This document shows positions 52,783 through 62,115 of a stretch of 64,000 nt of DNA, one piece after another. The notes below the pieces were generated by a model. That model made no database searches. It was not told the origin of the DNA and saw only the letters and a list, made by a program, of their open reading frames with translations. The first letter of the stretch is position 1; every line of letters begins with the position of its first letter. The stretch comes from Thiohalophilus sp. (GTDB lineage: Bacteria; Pseudomonadota; Gammaproteobacteria; UBA6429; Thiohalophilaceae). Where the stretch lies: the NCBI RefSeq assembly GCF_034521165.1, contig NZ_JAXHMV010000014.1, positions 62,001 to 126,000 of the forward strand, written 5' to 3'. The translations under genes were made by a program, and so were the position numbers.

Positions 52783-53673
52783 ATGACCCAGCCTCTGAAA
52801 ACCGCCCTGATCCAGCAACGCTGCGCTGCCGACCGCCAGGCCAATCTGCAGGCCTCCGGGGCCGGCATTCGCGAGGCCGCCGGCGCCGGCGCCAGACTGA
52901 TCCTGTTACAGGAACTGCATACCGGCCCCTATTTCTGCCAGCGCGAGGATCCGGCGCTGTTCGATCTGGCCGAGCCGATCCCCGGCCCGACCACCGAGCA
53001 GCTCGGTGCCCTGGCGGCGGAACTGAAAGTGGTGATCGTCGCCTCGCTGTTCGAAAAACGCGCTGCCGGGCTGTATCACAATACCGCGGTCGTCCTGGAA
53101 GCCGACGGCCGCATTGCCGGGATCTATCGCAAGATGCACATTCCCGACGATCCCGGTTATTACGAGAAGTTCTATTTCACCCCGGGCGATCTCGGCTTTA
53201 CCCCCATCGACACCTCGGTCGGGCGACTCGGCGTGCTGGTCTGCTGGGATCAATGGTTCCCCGAGGCGGCCCGGCTGATGGCGCTGGCCGGGGCCGAGTT
53301 GCTGCTCTATCCCACTGCCATTGGCTGGGACGAGAACGACTCTGCCGAAGAACAGCAGCGCCAGCTCGAGGCCTGGCAGCTCAGCCAGCGCGCGCACGCG
53401 GTGGCCAACGGCCTGCCGGTGCTGGCCTGTAACCGCACCGGCGTGGAGACCGACCCCGTGACCGGCGATCGGATCCGGTTCTGGGGCCACAGCTTCATCG
53501 CCGGCCCGCAGGGGGAAATCCTGGCCGAAGCCCCGGCCGACGAGGAGCAGCGGCTGATCACCGAGCTCGACCTGGCCCGCAGCGACAGCGTCCGGCGCCT
53601 GTGGCCCTATCTGCGTGATCGACGCATCGACGCCTACGACGACTTGTTATTGCGCTATAGCGACCGCAAATAA
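52783..53673 (+). CDS. aguB: N-carbamoylputrescine amidohydrolase
   Basis: This nitrilase-superfamily enzyme converts N-carbamoylputrescine to putrescine. The 296-residue protein has the catalytic triad Glu44 (LLQELHTG), Lys117 (RKMHIPD) and Cys154 (LVCWDQWFPEAA). It completes the pathway begun by AguA at 44273. Locus B separates the pair. A weak terminator-like stem follows. Confidence 0.93.
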   Translation: MTQPLKTALIQQRCAADRQANLQASGAGIREAAGAGARLILLQELHTGPYFCQREDPALFDLAEPIPGPTTEQLGALAAELKVVIVASLFEKRAAGLYHNTAVVLEADGRIAGIYRKMHIPDDPGYYEKFYFTPGDLGFTPIDTSVGRLGVLVCWDQWFPEAARLMALAGAELLLYPTAIGWDENDSAEEQQRQLEAWQLSQRAHAVANGLPVLACNRTGVETDPVTGDRIRFWGHSFIAGPQGEILAEAPADEEQRLITELDLARSDSVRRLWPYLRDRRIDAYDDLLLRYSDRK

Positions 53674-53676
53674 TCA

Positions 53677-53705
53677 AAAGCGCCCGTCACAGCGCGGTTT
53701 TTTTC
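53677..53705 (+). terminator. Possible terminator after aguB
   Basis: A short GCGC/GCGC stem is flanked by an A-run and followed by eight T directly after the aguB stop. The stem is short, so the call is tentative. Confidence 0.4.
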
Positions 53706-53743
53706 GTGGTCTGGCCTGGTTGCAGTAGAAGGAAAAAGCTTAT

Positions 53744-53817
53744 CTCTCGCAGAGACGCCACGGCGCAAAGTAATCTGATATCAATCATGCTCAGCGTGCT
53801 TTGCGCCTCTGCGAGAG
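53744..53817. repeat. Octamer inverted repeat (GCAGAGAC type)
   Basis: The arms begin CTCTCGCAGAGACGCC at 53744 and end GCCTCTGCGAGAG at 53817. It closely matches the element at 25232-25305. Confidence 0.8.
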
Positions 53818-53904
53818 CCTGGTCTCTGGTCGGTGTACACAATGTTTCGGTGCTGTGTGTACTCGAAAGGACAACCTGCCGGAACGTCGTAACAGGATAG
53901 TGAG

Positions 53905-54423
53905 ATGAATTCACCCGAACAACAGCAACGCAAAATCGGCAAAAGCATGGTGTTCGCCATGTGGCTGGTGCTGCTGGCCCTGCTGACCCTGTTTTTCGAC
54001 AAGTACCTGGGCGATCAGCAAAACCCCAACCAGCAGGTGGTGCAGCGCCAGGCGGCCGACGGCAGCCGGGAAGTGGTGCTGAAACAGAACCGCTATGGTC
54101 ACTATGTCGCCAACGGCAAGATCAACGGTCAGGAAGTGACCTTTTTGCTCGATACCGGCGCCACCGATATCGCCATCCCCGAAAATGTCGCCAACCGCCT
54201 GGGGCTGGAGCGCGGTCGCCAGGTCACCTTCCAGACCGCCAACGGCCTGGCCCGGGGCTATGCCACCCGCCTCGACAGCGTCAGCCTGGGGCATATCCGG
54301 CTGACCGATCTGCCCGCCTCCATCAATCCCAATGTGAGCGGCGATGAAATCCTGCTCGGGATGAGCTTTCTCAAACAGCTGGAGCTGAACCAGAAAGACA
54401 ATATCCTGACGTTGCGCCAGTGA
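53905..54423 (+). CDS. Membrane-anchored retropepsin-like aspartic protease (TIGR02281 type)
   Basis: The 172-residue protein has one N-terminal membrane segment (SMVFAMWLVLLALLTLFFD) and a periplasmic retropepsin-like domain. The active-site motif is LLDTGATDIAIP, with Asp83; a homodimer would supply the second Asp. The family is common in proteobacteria, with unknown substrates. It precedes an outer-membrane protein gene on the same strand. Confidence 0.9.
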   Translation: MNSPEQQQRKIGKSMVFAMWLVLLALLTLFFDKYLGDQQNPNQQVVQRQAADGSREVVLKQNRYGHYVANGKINGQEVTFLLDTGATDIAIPENVANRLGLERGRQVTFQTANGLARGYATRLDSVSLGHIRLTDLPASINPNVSGDEILLGMSFLKQLELNQKDNILTLRQ

Positions 54424-54554
54424 GCGGCCCGCTCCGAACCCGGGCGCCCGGCACAAATCGGGGATAAAGCCCTTGCATCATGCGCCGATAAGACAATAAT
54501 GGCGACTATATCAGCCAAGAATTCACTCATTATTCAAGAAAAAGGACGATCACT

Positions 54555-55307
54555 ATGTTGTTACGCCAACTTGCCATTGCCCTGCCCGCCCTGGCGATGG
54601 GCTCACCGGCCTTCGCCGACTTCATCGGTGCCCGCTTCGGCGCCGGCATGTGGGATCACGATCCCAGCGGCCATATCCGTTATCAGACCACTAACAGCAG
54701 TCACAACGCCGACCTCAAGAACGATCTCAATCTGGAGGATGACAAGGAAGGTTATTTTTATGCGCTGGTCGAGCATCCGGTGCCGCTGATTCCCAACATC
54801 AAGGTCATGCAGACCAACCTGACCAGCAGTGGCTCCGGGACCATCAACTCCACATTTGACTATGGTGGTACAACCTTTTCTCAATCCCAGCCGATCACAT
54901 CGGAACTGGTGCTGGATCACACCGACGTCACCCTCTACTGGCAGCTGCTGGACAACGTGGTCAGCTTCGACTTCGGCCTCACCGCCAAGATGGTCGATGC
55001 CGAAGCGACCCTGACCAGTGGTAGCGATACTGTGAACAACAGCTTCGACGGCATCGTCCCGATGGGTTATCTCGGTGTGGGCGTCACCCCGTGGCCGGGG
55101 CTGGAATTCCGTGTGGAAGGCAACGCGCTGGACATCGGCGACAGCAGCCTCACCGACGTCACCGCGCGGGTCAGCTACACCACCAGCTACTTGCTCGGCA
55201 TCGAAGCCGGTTACCGTTCGCTGGAAATGGAGCTGGACGATCTGGATGATGTCTATGCCAACATGAAATTCGACGGTCCCTTCCTTGGGGTTTATCTGGA
55301 CTTCTGA
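54555..55307 (+). CDS. Outer-membrane beta-barrel protein (TIGR04219 type)
   Basis: The 250-residue protein has a signal peptide (to about residue 21, MGSPAFA). Alternating beta-strands fill the remainder and it ends in Phe (GVYLDF), a typical barrel C-terminus. The opening DFIGARFGAGMWDHDPSG matches the TIGR04219 family. Function is unknown; the barrel may be a lipid or siderophore-independent porin. Confidence 0.88.
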   Translation: MLLRQLAIALPALAMGSPAFADFIGARFGAGMWDHDPSGHIRYQTTNSSHNADLKNDLNLEDDKEGYFYALVEHPVPLIPNIKVMQTNLTSSGSGTINSTFDYGGTTFSQSQPITSELVLDHTDVTLYWQLLDNVVSFDFGLTAKMVDAEATLTSGSDTVNNSFDGIVPMGYLGVGVTPWPGLEFRVEGNALDIGDSSLTDVTARVSYTTSYLLGIEAGYRSLEMELDDLDDVYANMKFDGPFLGVYLDF

Positions 55308-55311
55308 AAAC

Positions 55312-55494
55312 ACAGGGACGAGTGACGAGGGCCGAGGGACGAGGAATTTTTATTTCTCTCCCCGGCCCTTTTCTTTTACTCAACAAAAGTATTTACATTG
55401 CTTGCTCGACCAATAACACTACAGATAGCAAGACATAATTATTTCTGTTAACAGCGCTTTTACTCGGCACTCGTACCTCGTGACTCGGCCCTGT
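55312..55494. repeat. Heptamer inverted repeat (GACGAGG type)
   Basis: A 32-bp left arm (55312-55343) and right arm (55463-55494) are reverse complements at about 26 of 32 positions. Both iterate GACGAGG-like 7-mers. A 119-bp AT-rich interior separates them. It lies between the outer-membrane protein gene and the DsrE-like gene. Confidence 0.8.
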
Positions 55495-55536
55495 CTCTTC
55501 TATACTGGGTAAAGGCCCCGTTAAAGGAGTGCCGCC

Positions 55537-56040
55537 ATGACCCGTCCACTGGTTCTGTTATTCACCCTGTTGCTGTTCTATAGCCCTGCACATAGCGGGG
55601 AAATTGTCAAAACGCCCTATGAAGATCCCAAAGTGGTGTTCGATTTCTATTTCGATCACCCGGAGAAGATCAACTCGGCCCTGTACTGGGTGCGCTCCTA
55701 TATCAATCCGCTGGGCGAGGCGCCGTATAACTTTTCGCCCGAATTCATGAGCATCAAGGTGGTCATTCACGGCACCGAAATTGTCACGGTCGCCAAACAC
55801 AATTATGAAAAGTACCGGGACGCGGTCGAACGCATGAAATATTACGACCAGCTGGGCGTGGAGTTCATCGTCTGCGGCCTGGCGGCCAAGGATTACGATT
55901 ACCACACCGACGACTTCCAGGATTTCATCAAACTGGCCCCGTCGGCCATCACCGAACTGGTGCACTGGCAGCAACAGGGCTACGGGCTGATCACCCCCAA
56001 TATCATGGATAAAAAGCTCTCTATCGACGAAATTCGCTGA
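55537..56040 (+). CDS. Exported DsrE-family protein
   Basis: The 167-residue protein has a signal peptide (to about residue 21, SPAHSG). A DsrE-like fold follows, with SIKVVIHGTEIVTVAK and GVEFIVCGLAAKDYDYH. A single Cys near residue 116 lies where sulfur-carrier members have theirs. Exported DsrE proteins are poorly studied; a sulfur-transfer role is not shown. It precedes mfd by about 98 bp. Confidence 0.88.
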   Translation: MTRPLVLLFTLLLFYSPAHSGEIVKTPYEDPKVVFDFYFDHPEKINSALYWVRSYINPLGEAPYNFSPEFMSIKVVIHGTEIVTVAKHNYEKYRDAVERMKYYDQLGVEFIVCGLAAKDYDYHTDDFQDFIKLAPSAITELVHWQQQGYGLITPNIMDKKLSIDEIR

Positions 56041-56138
56041 ATCCCTGCCGGGAAGGCCGCCGATAGTTTTCACATCCGCGGCCGATCCCGCTAAAATGAC
56101 CACCCTGTTTTCGCCGTGGTCAGCCGCCAACCGTTCGC

Positions 56139-59100
56139 ATGTCAGACGTCTCCCTGTGTAATCCGTTTCATCCGCCGCTGCCCGGGCGGGCCGGCGAGCT
56201 GTCCCGCTGGGGGCAACTGTATGGCAACAGCCCGGCGCTGGTCATCGCCCGGGCGGCCCGTGAGCATACCGGGCCGCTGGTGGTCATCGCCGCCGACACG
56301 GCCGCCGCCCAGCGCCTGGAATATGCGCTGCGCTTTTATCTGGCCGACACCGATCTGCCGATTCTCAATTTCCCCGACTGGGAAACCCTGCCCTACGATG
56401 TGTTCTCGCCGCATCAGGACATCATCTCCGGGCGCCTGACCAGCCTGTATCACCTGCCCGACATGCCGCAGGGCATCCTGCTGATTCCGGTCCAGACCCT
56501 GATGCATCGCCTGCCGCCGCCCGAGTATCTGCAGGCCAACACCCTGATGCTGGATCGCGGCCAGACCCTGCAACTGGATGAAATGCGCCGGCGCCTGGAA
56601 TCGGCCGGCTACCAGTGCGTCTCGGCGGTCATGGAACACGGCGAATTCGCGGTGCGCGGCAACATTCTCGATCTGTTTCCCATGGGCAGCGAGGTGCCCT
56701 ATCGTATCGAGCTGTTCGATGACGAGATCGAAAGCATCCGCCTGTTCGATCCCGAGACCCAGCGCTCCACCGACAAGGTCGAACAGGTGCGCCTGTTACC
56801 GGCCCACGAGTACCCGCTGCACAAGGAGGCCATCTCCCGCTTCCGTCAGGCCTTCCGGGCCCGTTTCGAGGGCGATCCGCAAAAGGCCCGGGTCTACCGG
56901 GATGTGAGCGAGGGGCTGGCCAGCGCCGGCATCGAGTACTATCTGCCGCTGTTTCACGAACGGATGGCGACCCTGTTCGACTACCTGCCGCAGGCGACCC
57001 TGTTCCTGGGCGAAGCGCAACTCGAGGAAGCCGCCGAGGGCTTCTGGACCGAGGTCGGCCAGCGTTACGAGCAGCTGCGCCACGATCAGGAACGCCCGCT
57101 GCTCAGCCCGAGCGAGCTGTTCCTGCCGGTGCCGGAGCTGTTCGCGGGCCTGAAACAGCACCCGCGGGTCGCACTGCAAAACTTCAAGTTCGAAGAAGAC
57201 AGCGCCGTCCAGTTCGCCACCGAAGCGCCGCCGCCGCTCAATCTGGACGTGCGCGCCGCCGAGCCGGCCCGCCAGCTCAGGCAGTTTCTGGACACCTTCC
57301 CCGGTCGCGCTCTGTTCGCTGCCGAGACCACCGGCCGGCGCGAATACATCCTGGATCTGCTGGGCCACTATCACATCCGCCCGCGCGAGGTGGACAGCTG
57401 GCAGCAGTTTGTCGACAGCGACGAACGGCTGGCCATCACCGTCGCGCCGCTGGATCAGGGCCTGCTGCTGAACGATCCGGCGCTGGCGGTGATCGCAGAA
57501 ACCCAGCTGTTCGGCCAGCAGGTACAGCAACGGCGCCGGCGCAAGCAAAGCGATCGCGACAGCGACGCGATTGTTCGCAACCTGGCCGAACTGACCGTCG
57601 ACGCGCCGGTGGTCCACGAGGATTACGGCGTGGGCCGCTACAAGGGGCTGCAGACGCTGCAGCTCAACGGCCAGGACACCGAGTTTCTGACCCTGGAATA
57701 CGCCGGCGCCGACAAGCTCTATGTGCCGGTCAGCTCATTGCATCTGATCAGCCGCTACACCGGCGCCTCGCCGGAGACCGCCCCGCTGCACAAGCTGGGC
57801 AGCGGCCAGTGGGAGAAGGCGCGGCGCAAGGCCGCCGAACGGGTGCGCGACGTGGCCGCCGAACTGCTGGACATCTATGCCCGGCGCGCGGCCCGTCACG
57901 GTTACGCCTATCATATCGACGAGGCGCACTATCGCGCCTTCGCCGCCGGCTTTCCCTTTGAAGAGACGCCCGATCAGCAACAGGCCATCGACAACGTCAT
58001 CGAAAGCATGCGCGCCGATCAGCCCATGGATCACCTGGTCTGCGGCGATGTCGGCTTCGGCAAGACCGAGGTCGCCATGCGCGCCGCATTCATCGCCGTG
58101 CAGGACGGCAGGCAGGTGGCGGTCCTGGCGCCGACCACCCTGCTCACCCAGCAGCATCTGGAGAACTTCCGTGACAGATTTGCCGACTGGCCGGTGCGGG
58201 TCGAGGCGCTGTCCCGGTTTGTCAGTACCAAACAGCAACAGGCCATCATGCGCGATCTCGAGGCCGGCAAGGTGGATATCATCATCGGCACCCACAAGCT
58301 GCTGCAAGGCGATGTGCAATACCAGAATCTGGGCCTGGTGATCATCGACGAGGAACACCGCTTCGGCGTACGCCAGAAGGACAAGTTCAAGGCGCTGCGT
58401 TCGGAGGTGGATGTGCTGACCCTGACCGCCACGCCGATCCCGCGCACCCTGAACATGGCCATGTCCGGCATGCGCGACCTGTCCATCATCGCCACCCCGC
58501 CGGCGCGGCGTCTGGCGATCAAGACTTTCGTCAGCGAATGGCAGGACGGGTTGATCCAGGAAGCCTGCCTGCGCGAGATCCGCCGCGGCGGGCAGGTCTA
58601 TTTTCTGCACAACGACATCGAGACCATCGAAAAGCAGGTCAGCAAGCTGGCCGAGCTGGTTCCCGAGGCGAGCATTCGCCACGCCCACGGCCAGATGCGC
58701 GAGCGCGATCTTGAACAGGTGATGTCCGACTTCTATCACCAGCGCTTCAATATTCTGGTCTGCACCACCATCATCGAAACCGGCATCGACATCCCCTCGG
58801 CCAACACCATCGTCATCAACCGCGCCGATCGCTTCGGCCTGGCCCAGCTCTACCAGCTGCGCGGTCGCGTCGGCCGCTCCCATCATCGCGCCTACGCCTA
58901 TCTGATTACGCCCTCGCGCCGGGCCATGAGCCAGGACGCGCAAAAACGACTGGAAGCCATCGAATCGATCCAGACCCTGGGCACCGGCTTCACCCTGGCC
59001 ACCCACGATCTGGAGATCCGCGGCGCCGGCGAACTGCTGGGCGACGAGCAAAGCGGCCAGATGATGGAAATCGGCTATCACATGTACACCGAACTGCTGG

Positions 59101-59609
59101 AGCGCGCGGTCAAGGCATTAAAAGAAGGCCACGAGCCCCAGCTGGACAAACCCCTCAACCACGGCGCCGAGATCAACCTGTACTGCCCGGCCCTGATCCC
59201 CAACGACTACCTGCCCGACATCCACGAGCGCCTGATCCTCTACAAGCGCATCGCCAACGCCGCTGACTCGCAGGAGCTCAAGGATCTGCAAGTGGAAATG
59301 ATCGACCGCTTCGGCCTGCTGCCCGAGGAAGTCAAAAACCTGTTCGCCGTCACCGAACTCAAACTCAAAGCCCTGCCGCTGGGTATCCGCAAGATCGAAC
59401 TGGGCGAAGAAGGCGGCCGCATCCTGTTCGTCGAACAGCCCGATATCGATCCCACGCGGATTATTCAACTGATCCAGTCACACCCGGATCAATACAAACT
59501 GGATGGCGGCGAGAAACTGCGCATCAACAAGGAACTGCCCGAGACCGAAGACCGGTTCATCGAACTCAACACCCTGCTGGCGACACTGGCGGAGAAGGAA
59601 GCCGCCTGA
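56139..59609 (+). CDS. mfd: Transcription-repair coupling factor Mfd
   Basis: The 1156-residue translocase removes stalled RNA polymerase and recruits UvrA. The order is: UvrB-homology region, RNA-polymerase interaction domain (near 500-560), a RecG-like motor and a C-terminal TRCF domain. The Walker A is CGDVGFGKTEVAMRA near residue 635, the DEEH box near 735, and motif VI QLRGRVGRSHHRAYAYL follows. Length matches the family. No frameshift is visible. Confidence 0.97.
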   Translation: MSDVSLCNPFHPPLPGRAGELSRWGQLYGNSPALVIARAAREHTGPLVVIAADTAAAQRLEYALRFYLADTDLPILNFPDWETLPYDVFSPHQDIISGRLTSLYHLPDMPQGILLIPVQTLMHRLPPPEYLQANTLMLDRGQTLQLDEMRRRLESAGYQCVSAVMEHGEFAVRGNILDLFPMGSEVPYRIELFDDEIESIRLFDPETQRSTDKVEQVRLLPAHEYPLHKEAISRFRQAFRARFEGDPQKARVYRDVSEGLASAGIEYYLPLFHERMATLFDYLPQATLFLGEAQLEEAAEGFWTEVGQRYEQLRHDQERPLLSPSELFLPVPELFAGLKQHPRVALQNFKFEEDSAVQFATEAPPPLNLDVRAAEPARQLRQFLDTFPGRALFAAETTGRREYILDLLGHYHIRPREVDSWQQFVDSDERLAITVAPLDQGLLLNDPALAVIAETQLFGQQVQQRRRRKQSDRDSDAIVRNLAELTVDAPVVHEDYGVGRYKGLQTLQLNGQDTEFLTLEYAGADKLYVPVSSLHLISRYTGASPETAPLHKLGSGQWEKARRKAAERVRDVAAELLDIYARRAARHGYAYHIDEAHYRAFAAGFPFEETPDQQQAIDNVIESMRADQPMDHLVCGDVGFGKTEVAMRAAFIAVQDGRQVAVLAPTTLLTQQHLENFRDRFADWPVRVEALSRFVSTKQQQAIMRDLEAGKVDIIIGTHKLLQGDVQYQNLGLVIIDEEHRFGVRQKDKFKALRSEVDVLTLTATPIPRTLNMAMSGMRDLSIIATPPARRLAIKTFVSEWQDGLIQEACLREIRRGGQVYFLHNDIETIEKQVSKLAELVPEASIRHAHGQMRERDLEQVMSDFYHQRFNILVCTTIIETGIDIPSANTIVINRADRFGLAQLYQLRGRVGRSHHRAYAYLITPSRRAMSQDAQKRLEAIESIQTLGTGFTLATHDLEIRGAGELLGDEQSGQMMEIGYHMYTELLERAVKALKEGHEPQLDKPLNHGAEINLYCPALIPNDYLPDIHERLILYKRIANAADSQELKDLQVEMIDRFGLLPEEVKNLFAVTELKLKALPLGIRKIELGEEGGRILFVEQPDIDPTRIIQLIQSHPDQYKLDGGEKLRINKELPETEDRFIELNTLLATLAEKEAA

Positions 59610-59624
59610 GGATCAGGAGCTAGG

Positions 59625-60655
59625 TGTGATCTCTCAATAGGTTGTTCATCCGGAACGATCCCGGAAGAATGGAGGTGTGAACAAACCAACCTTCCAGGAG
59701 TCCCGGATGAACATTCATAAAAATGCCCGATTAACGCCTCAAGGTCGAGCCCTTTTGGTTCAACGTGTGCTCGAAGAGGGGCTGCGTCCCACCGAAGCGG
59801 CCCAGGCCGCCGGCGTCAGTCCCCGCACGGTCTATAAGTGGTTGGCCCGTTTTCGTGACGAAGGAGAAGTCGGTTTGCGGGACCGCTCTTCCCGGCCCCA
59901 CGCCAGTCCCCGAGCGACCGCCGAGCCGGTCCGTGCCCAGATCATCGAACGCCGCCGCCAACGCCAGACCTACCGTCAAATTGCCCAGGCCCTGAACCTC
60001 GGCCATAGCACGGTCGCCCGACTGCTCCAACGTGAAGGACTCAATCGCCGCCTCGGGGCATTGGCGCCGGGCCGGCCCGATAATCGCTACGAGCACGCGG
60101 CACCGGGGGACCTGTTACATCTGGATATCAAGAAGCTGGGCCGCTTTGTCCGCCCCGGGCATCGGATCACCGGGGAACGGCAGCGCAAAAGTCGCGGCGC
60201 CGGTTGGGAGTATGTGCATGTGGCCATCGATGACCACTCGCGGGTGGCCTTTAGCACGATTTACCCCGATGAGACCGGCCAAAGCGCCTGCCGGGCCTTG
60301 CTGGCGGCGGTGCGTTACTATGCCCACCTCGGGATCCACTTCAAGCAGGTGTTGACCGACAACGGGGCCTGTTACCAATCCCGACGCTTTGCGCGACTGT
60401 GCCAACGCCTGGGACTGACACACCGCCGGACGCGGCCCTACAGTCCGCGCACCAACGGCAAGGCCGAACGGTTCATTCAAACCGCGTTGCGCGAGTGGGC
60501 CTATGCCCGGGCTTACGCCAGCTCAGACCAGCGGGAGCAGCATCTGTCGGCGTGGTTGCATCAGTACAACTGGCATCGGCCTCACGCGAGTCTGGATTAC
60601 CAACCGCCTATCAGTCGACTGGGATTTTCCGTGAACAACCTTATGAGGTTACACA
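59625..60655 (+). mobile_element. IS481-family insertion sequence
   Basis: The 1031-bp element has terminal inverted repeats that start TGTG. Both also share CTCA at bases 9-12 and AGGTTGTTCA slightly further in. It is flanked by a perfect 6-bp duplication GCTAGG (59619-59624 and 60656-60661). The target is a heptamer repeat tract of GGGGCTA type. The transposase stop codon falls outside the right end. Confidence 0.92.
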
Positions 60656-60660
60656 GCTAG
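59707..60660 (+). CDS. IS481-family transposase
   Basis: About 317 residues are encoded from the ATG at 59707. An N-terminal HTH (EGLRPTEAAQAAGVSPRTVYKWLARF) precedes a DDE integrase core. The core carries DLLHLDIKKLGRF, VHVAIDDHSRVAF and LTDNGACYQS. The C-terminal acidic residue lies in RTNGKAERFIQ. The frame is intact. The final Ser codon and the TAG stop (60658-60660) use bases of the duplicated target site. Confidence 0.93.
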   Translation: MNIHKNARLTPQGRALLVQRVLEEGLRPTEAAQAAGVSPRTVYKWLARFRDEGEVGLRDRSSRPHASPRATAEPVRAQIIERRRQRQTYRQIAQALNLGHSTVARLLQREGLNRRLGALAPGRPDNRYEHAAPGDLLHLDIKKLGRFVRPGHRITGERQRKSRGAGWEYVHVAIDDHSRVAFSTIYPDETGQSACRALLAAVRYYAHLGIHFKQVLTDNGACYQSRRFARLCQRLGLTHRRTRPYSPRTNGKAERFIQTALREWAYARAYASSDQREQHLSAWLHQYNWHRPHASLDYQPPISRLGFSVNNLMRLHS

Positions 60661-60812
60661 GGGCTAGCCGCTAGGTCCTGGTCTACATAGAGTAATAGGT
60701 ATACTGTCCCCAATATTCGCAGGGGAAAATAAATCTATCACTTTTCTACATACTGTCGTTTAATAGAAATAGTTAGGCCACCCTCCACCCTGGATTCATT
60801 GGATGGTTCTTT

Positions 60813-61160
60813 CTATCCATAAAAACATGAATACTCGTCTTGTTCCACGATTTTCAGGAATTCTTCGAGTCTTTTAGCTTCAGGAGCTGGGTCGTAGCGA
60901 TGCCATTTCAGATCGGCGCGTTGCCAGTAGATTTTCCAGGTGTCTTGTCTTTTTATGTATGTTGCTTTCGCTACCGGCTCTTCAATACGTTCATTTGGGT
61001 TATCCCATAACGGGCGGATTTCAAATAACTCAATACTTTGCCCTTCTATTCGAAATGACAAATCCAGCTCTTTACGGACGTGCGGTGGTGGACGGTGCTT
61101 TTCCACATAATCACCGACCAGCTTCTCGTATTTCCTTTTTTCGAATTCGCTAAATGCCAA
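60813..61160 (-). CDS. DUF3024-family protein
   Basis: The 115-residue basic protein (FEKRKYEKLVGDYVEKHRPPPHVRKEL; WKIYWQRADLKWHRYDP) resembles DUF3024. Its function is unknown. The start given is a TTG with a weak ribosome site; no ATG lies near it. A minus-strand frame upstream could be a degraded N-terminal neighbour. It lies in a low-synteny accessory stretch after IS481. Confidence 0.75.
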   Translation of the reverse strand: MAFSEFEKRKYEKLVGDYVEKHRPPPHVRKELDLSFRIEGQSIELFEIRPLWDNPNERIEEPVAKATYIKRQDTWKIYWQRADLKWHRYDPAPEAKRLEEFLKIVEQDEYSCFYG

Positions 61161-61325
61161 ATTTGATACTGTTATGGTTATTTTCGCCGCGCTGCAGGAA
61201 ATCCAGAAAGGCGTGACGGTGGAAATCTACGGCGTAATTGTTCTTATGCCACATCAAATCTGGGCATCTATTCTTTCATAAATATTATACCTGATTCTAG
61301 CCTGACTAGAACCCTACTCAGCTTG
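61161..61325. other. Small region between DUF3024 and HicB-like genes
   Basis: A 34-residue minus-strand frame from MWHKNNYAVDFH is present upstream of DUF3024 but has no recognised match. No HicA-like toxin was found. No repeat was noted. Confidence 0.5.
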
Positions 61326-61565
61326 TTATGCGATGTTTTGTAACCTGTTGGCCAGGTCATGCCCGGAAGTCGGTGGCGGTAGAGGTTTGTTGTCTTTGCG
61401 ATACAGTTCTATTGCTTCTTCGACGATCTGGCATAATTCCTCGAAGACCTGTTTTTCATCCTCACCGTGGCAGCCGCCAAAAATCAATCCGGGGGCGCTG
61501 CCGACATAGCATTGATCTTCTTCCGACCACTCGACGATCTTTGCATATCTCGCACTGTCTTTCAT
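61326..61565 (-). CDS. HicB-like antitoxin-type protein
   Basis: The protein has 79 residues from the ATG at 61565 (MKDSARYAKIVEW); earlier starts lack support. It has the HicB fold: a YAKIVEWSEEDQCYVGSAPGLIFGG start and the helix EVFEELCQIVEEAIELY. A C-terminal DNA-binding domain is absent. It can be an orphan HicB-type fold. No HicA gene is visible on either side. Confidence 0.8.
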   Translation of the reverse strand: MKDSARYAKIVEWSEEDQCYVGSAPGLIFGGCHGEDEKQVFEELCQIVEEAIELYRKDNKPLPPPTSGHDLANRLQNIA

Positions 61566-62115
61566 TTCTTCAGTCCCGCAAGTCTGAAGCTTGCTGCTCG
61601 TATCCAATAGGCGCCGAAATCATTCTCTAATCCTAGCAAGCATTTCCCGATTTTTCGATGCAGGACACTCGAATTTCATACAACATCAGGATTTCCCGAA
61701 TTGCCGCTAGCCTGTTTTTATCCCGTTAGACGCCGCCGAGCATCGCAGCGAAAGGAGGACCAGCCCGAAGGGTGGCGGCAGGGATGCCGCCACTCGCCAG
61801 TCGGCACAGGGACGTGCCGTCTGGCGAGCCCGACTGGAGCGAGAAGCGCAGGGGGACCGGTTCAGCCATTGGAAATGGCTGAACCGGCGGTGTCTTTCGG
61901 GCGCGTTTTCTTTGGTTCGTTTCTTTGTCGCGTGACAAAGAAATGAACCCGAGGCGCGCTGGCGGGTCAGCGCTTTCGAGATTTAGCTCGCCCGCAGGGC
62001 GATCATTTTGAATAAGCTGGATGCCCGATACCGTTTCACTATATCGGATCAACATTACGGGATACCGAAAAACAAAGAGCCGGCATCATGCCGGCTCCCG
62101 GTATGACAAGGCCAG
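61566..62115. repeat. Hairpin-rich structured repeat (copy A)
   Basis: Four perfect stem-loops follow each other: 61772-61793, 61793-61828, 61857-61887 (14-bp stem) and 61920-61943. A 33-bp tail at 61971-62003 (CGCTTTC...GCCCGCAGGGCGA) recurs at 63160-63192. No gene is supported. The terminator at 62077-62097 belongs to the next gene. Confidence 0.7.
62077..62097 (-). terminator. Terminator for the DUF2892 gene
   Basis: A 9-bp GAGCCGGCA stem with a 3-nt loop is followed on the minus strand by a T-rich run. It lies about 20 bp past the stop at 62116. Confidence 0.8.

Noticed and set aside
57735..59081. 448-codon minus-strand open frame opposite mfd
   Set aside because: Antisense shadow of the mfd coding frame; low-complexity and without domain motifs.
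61161..61325. HicA-like toxin partner
   Set aside because: The small minus-strand frame (MWHKNNYAVDFH) lacks the HicA histidine motif and was not accepted.
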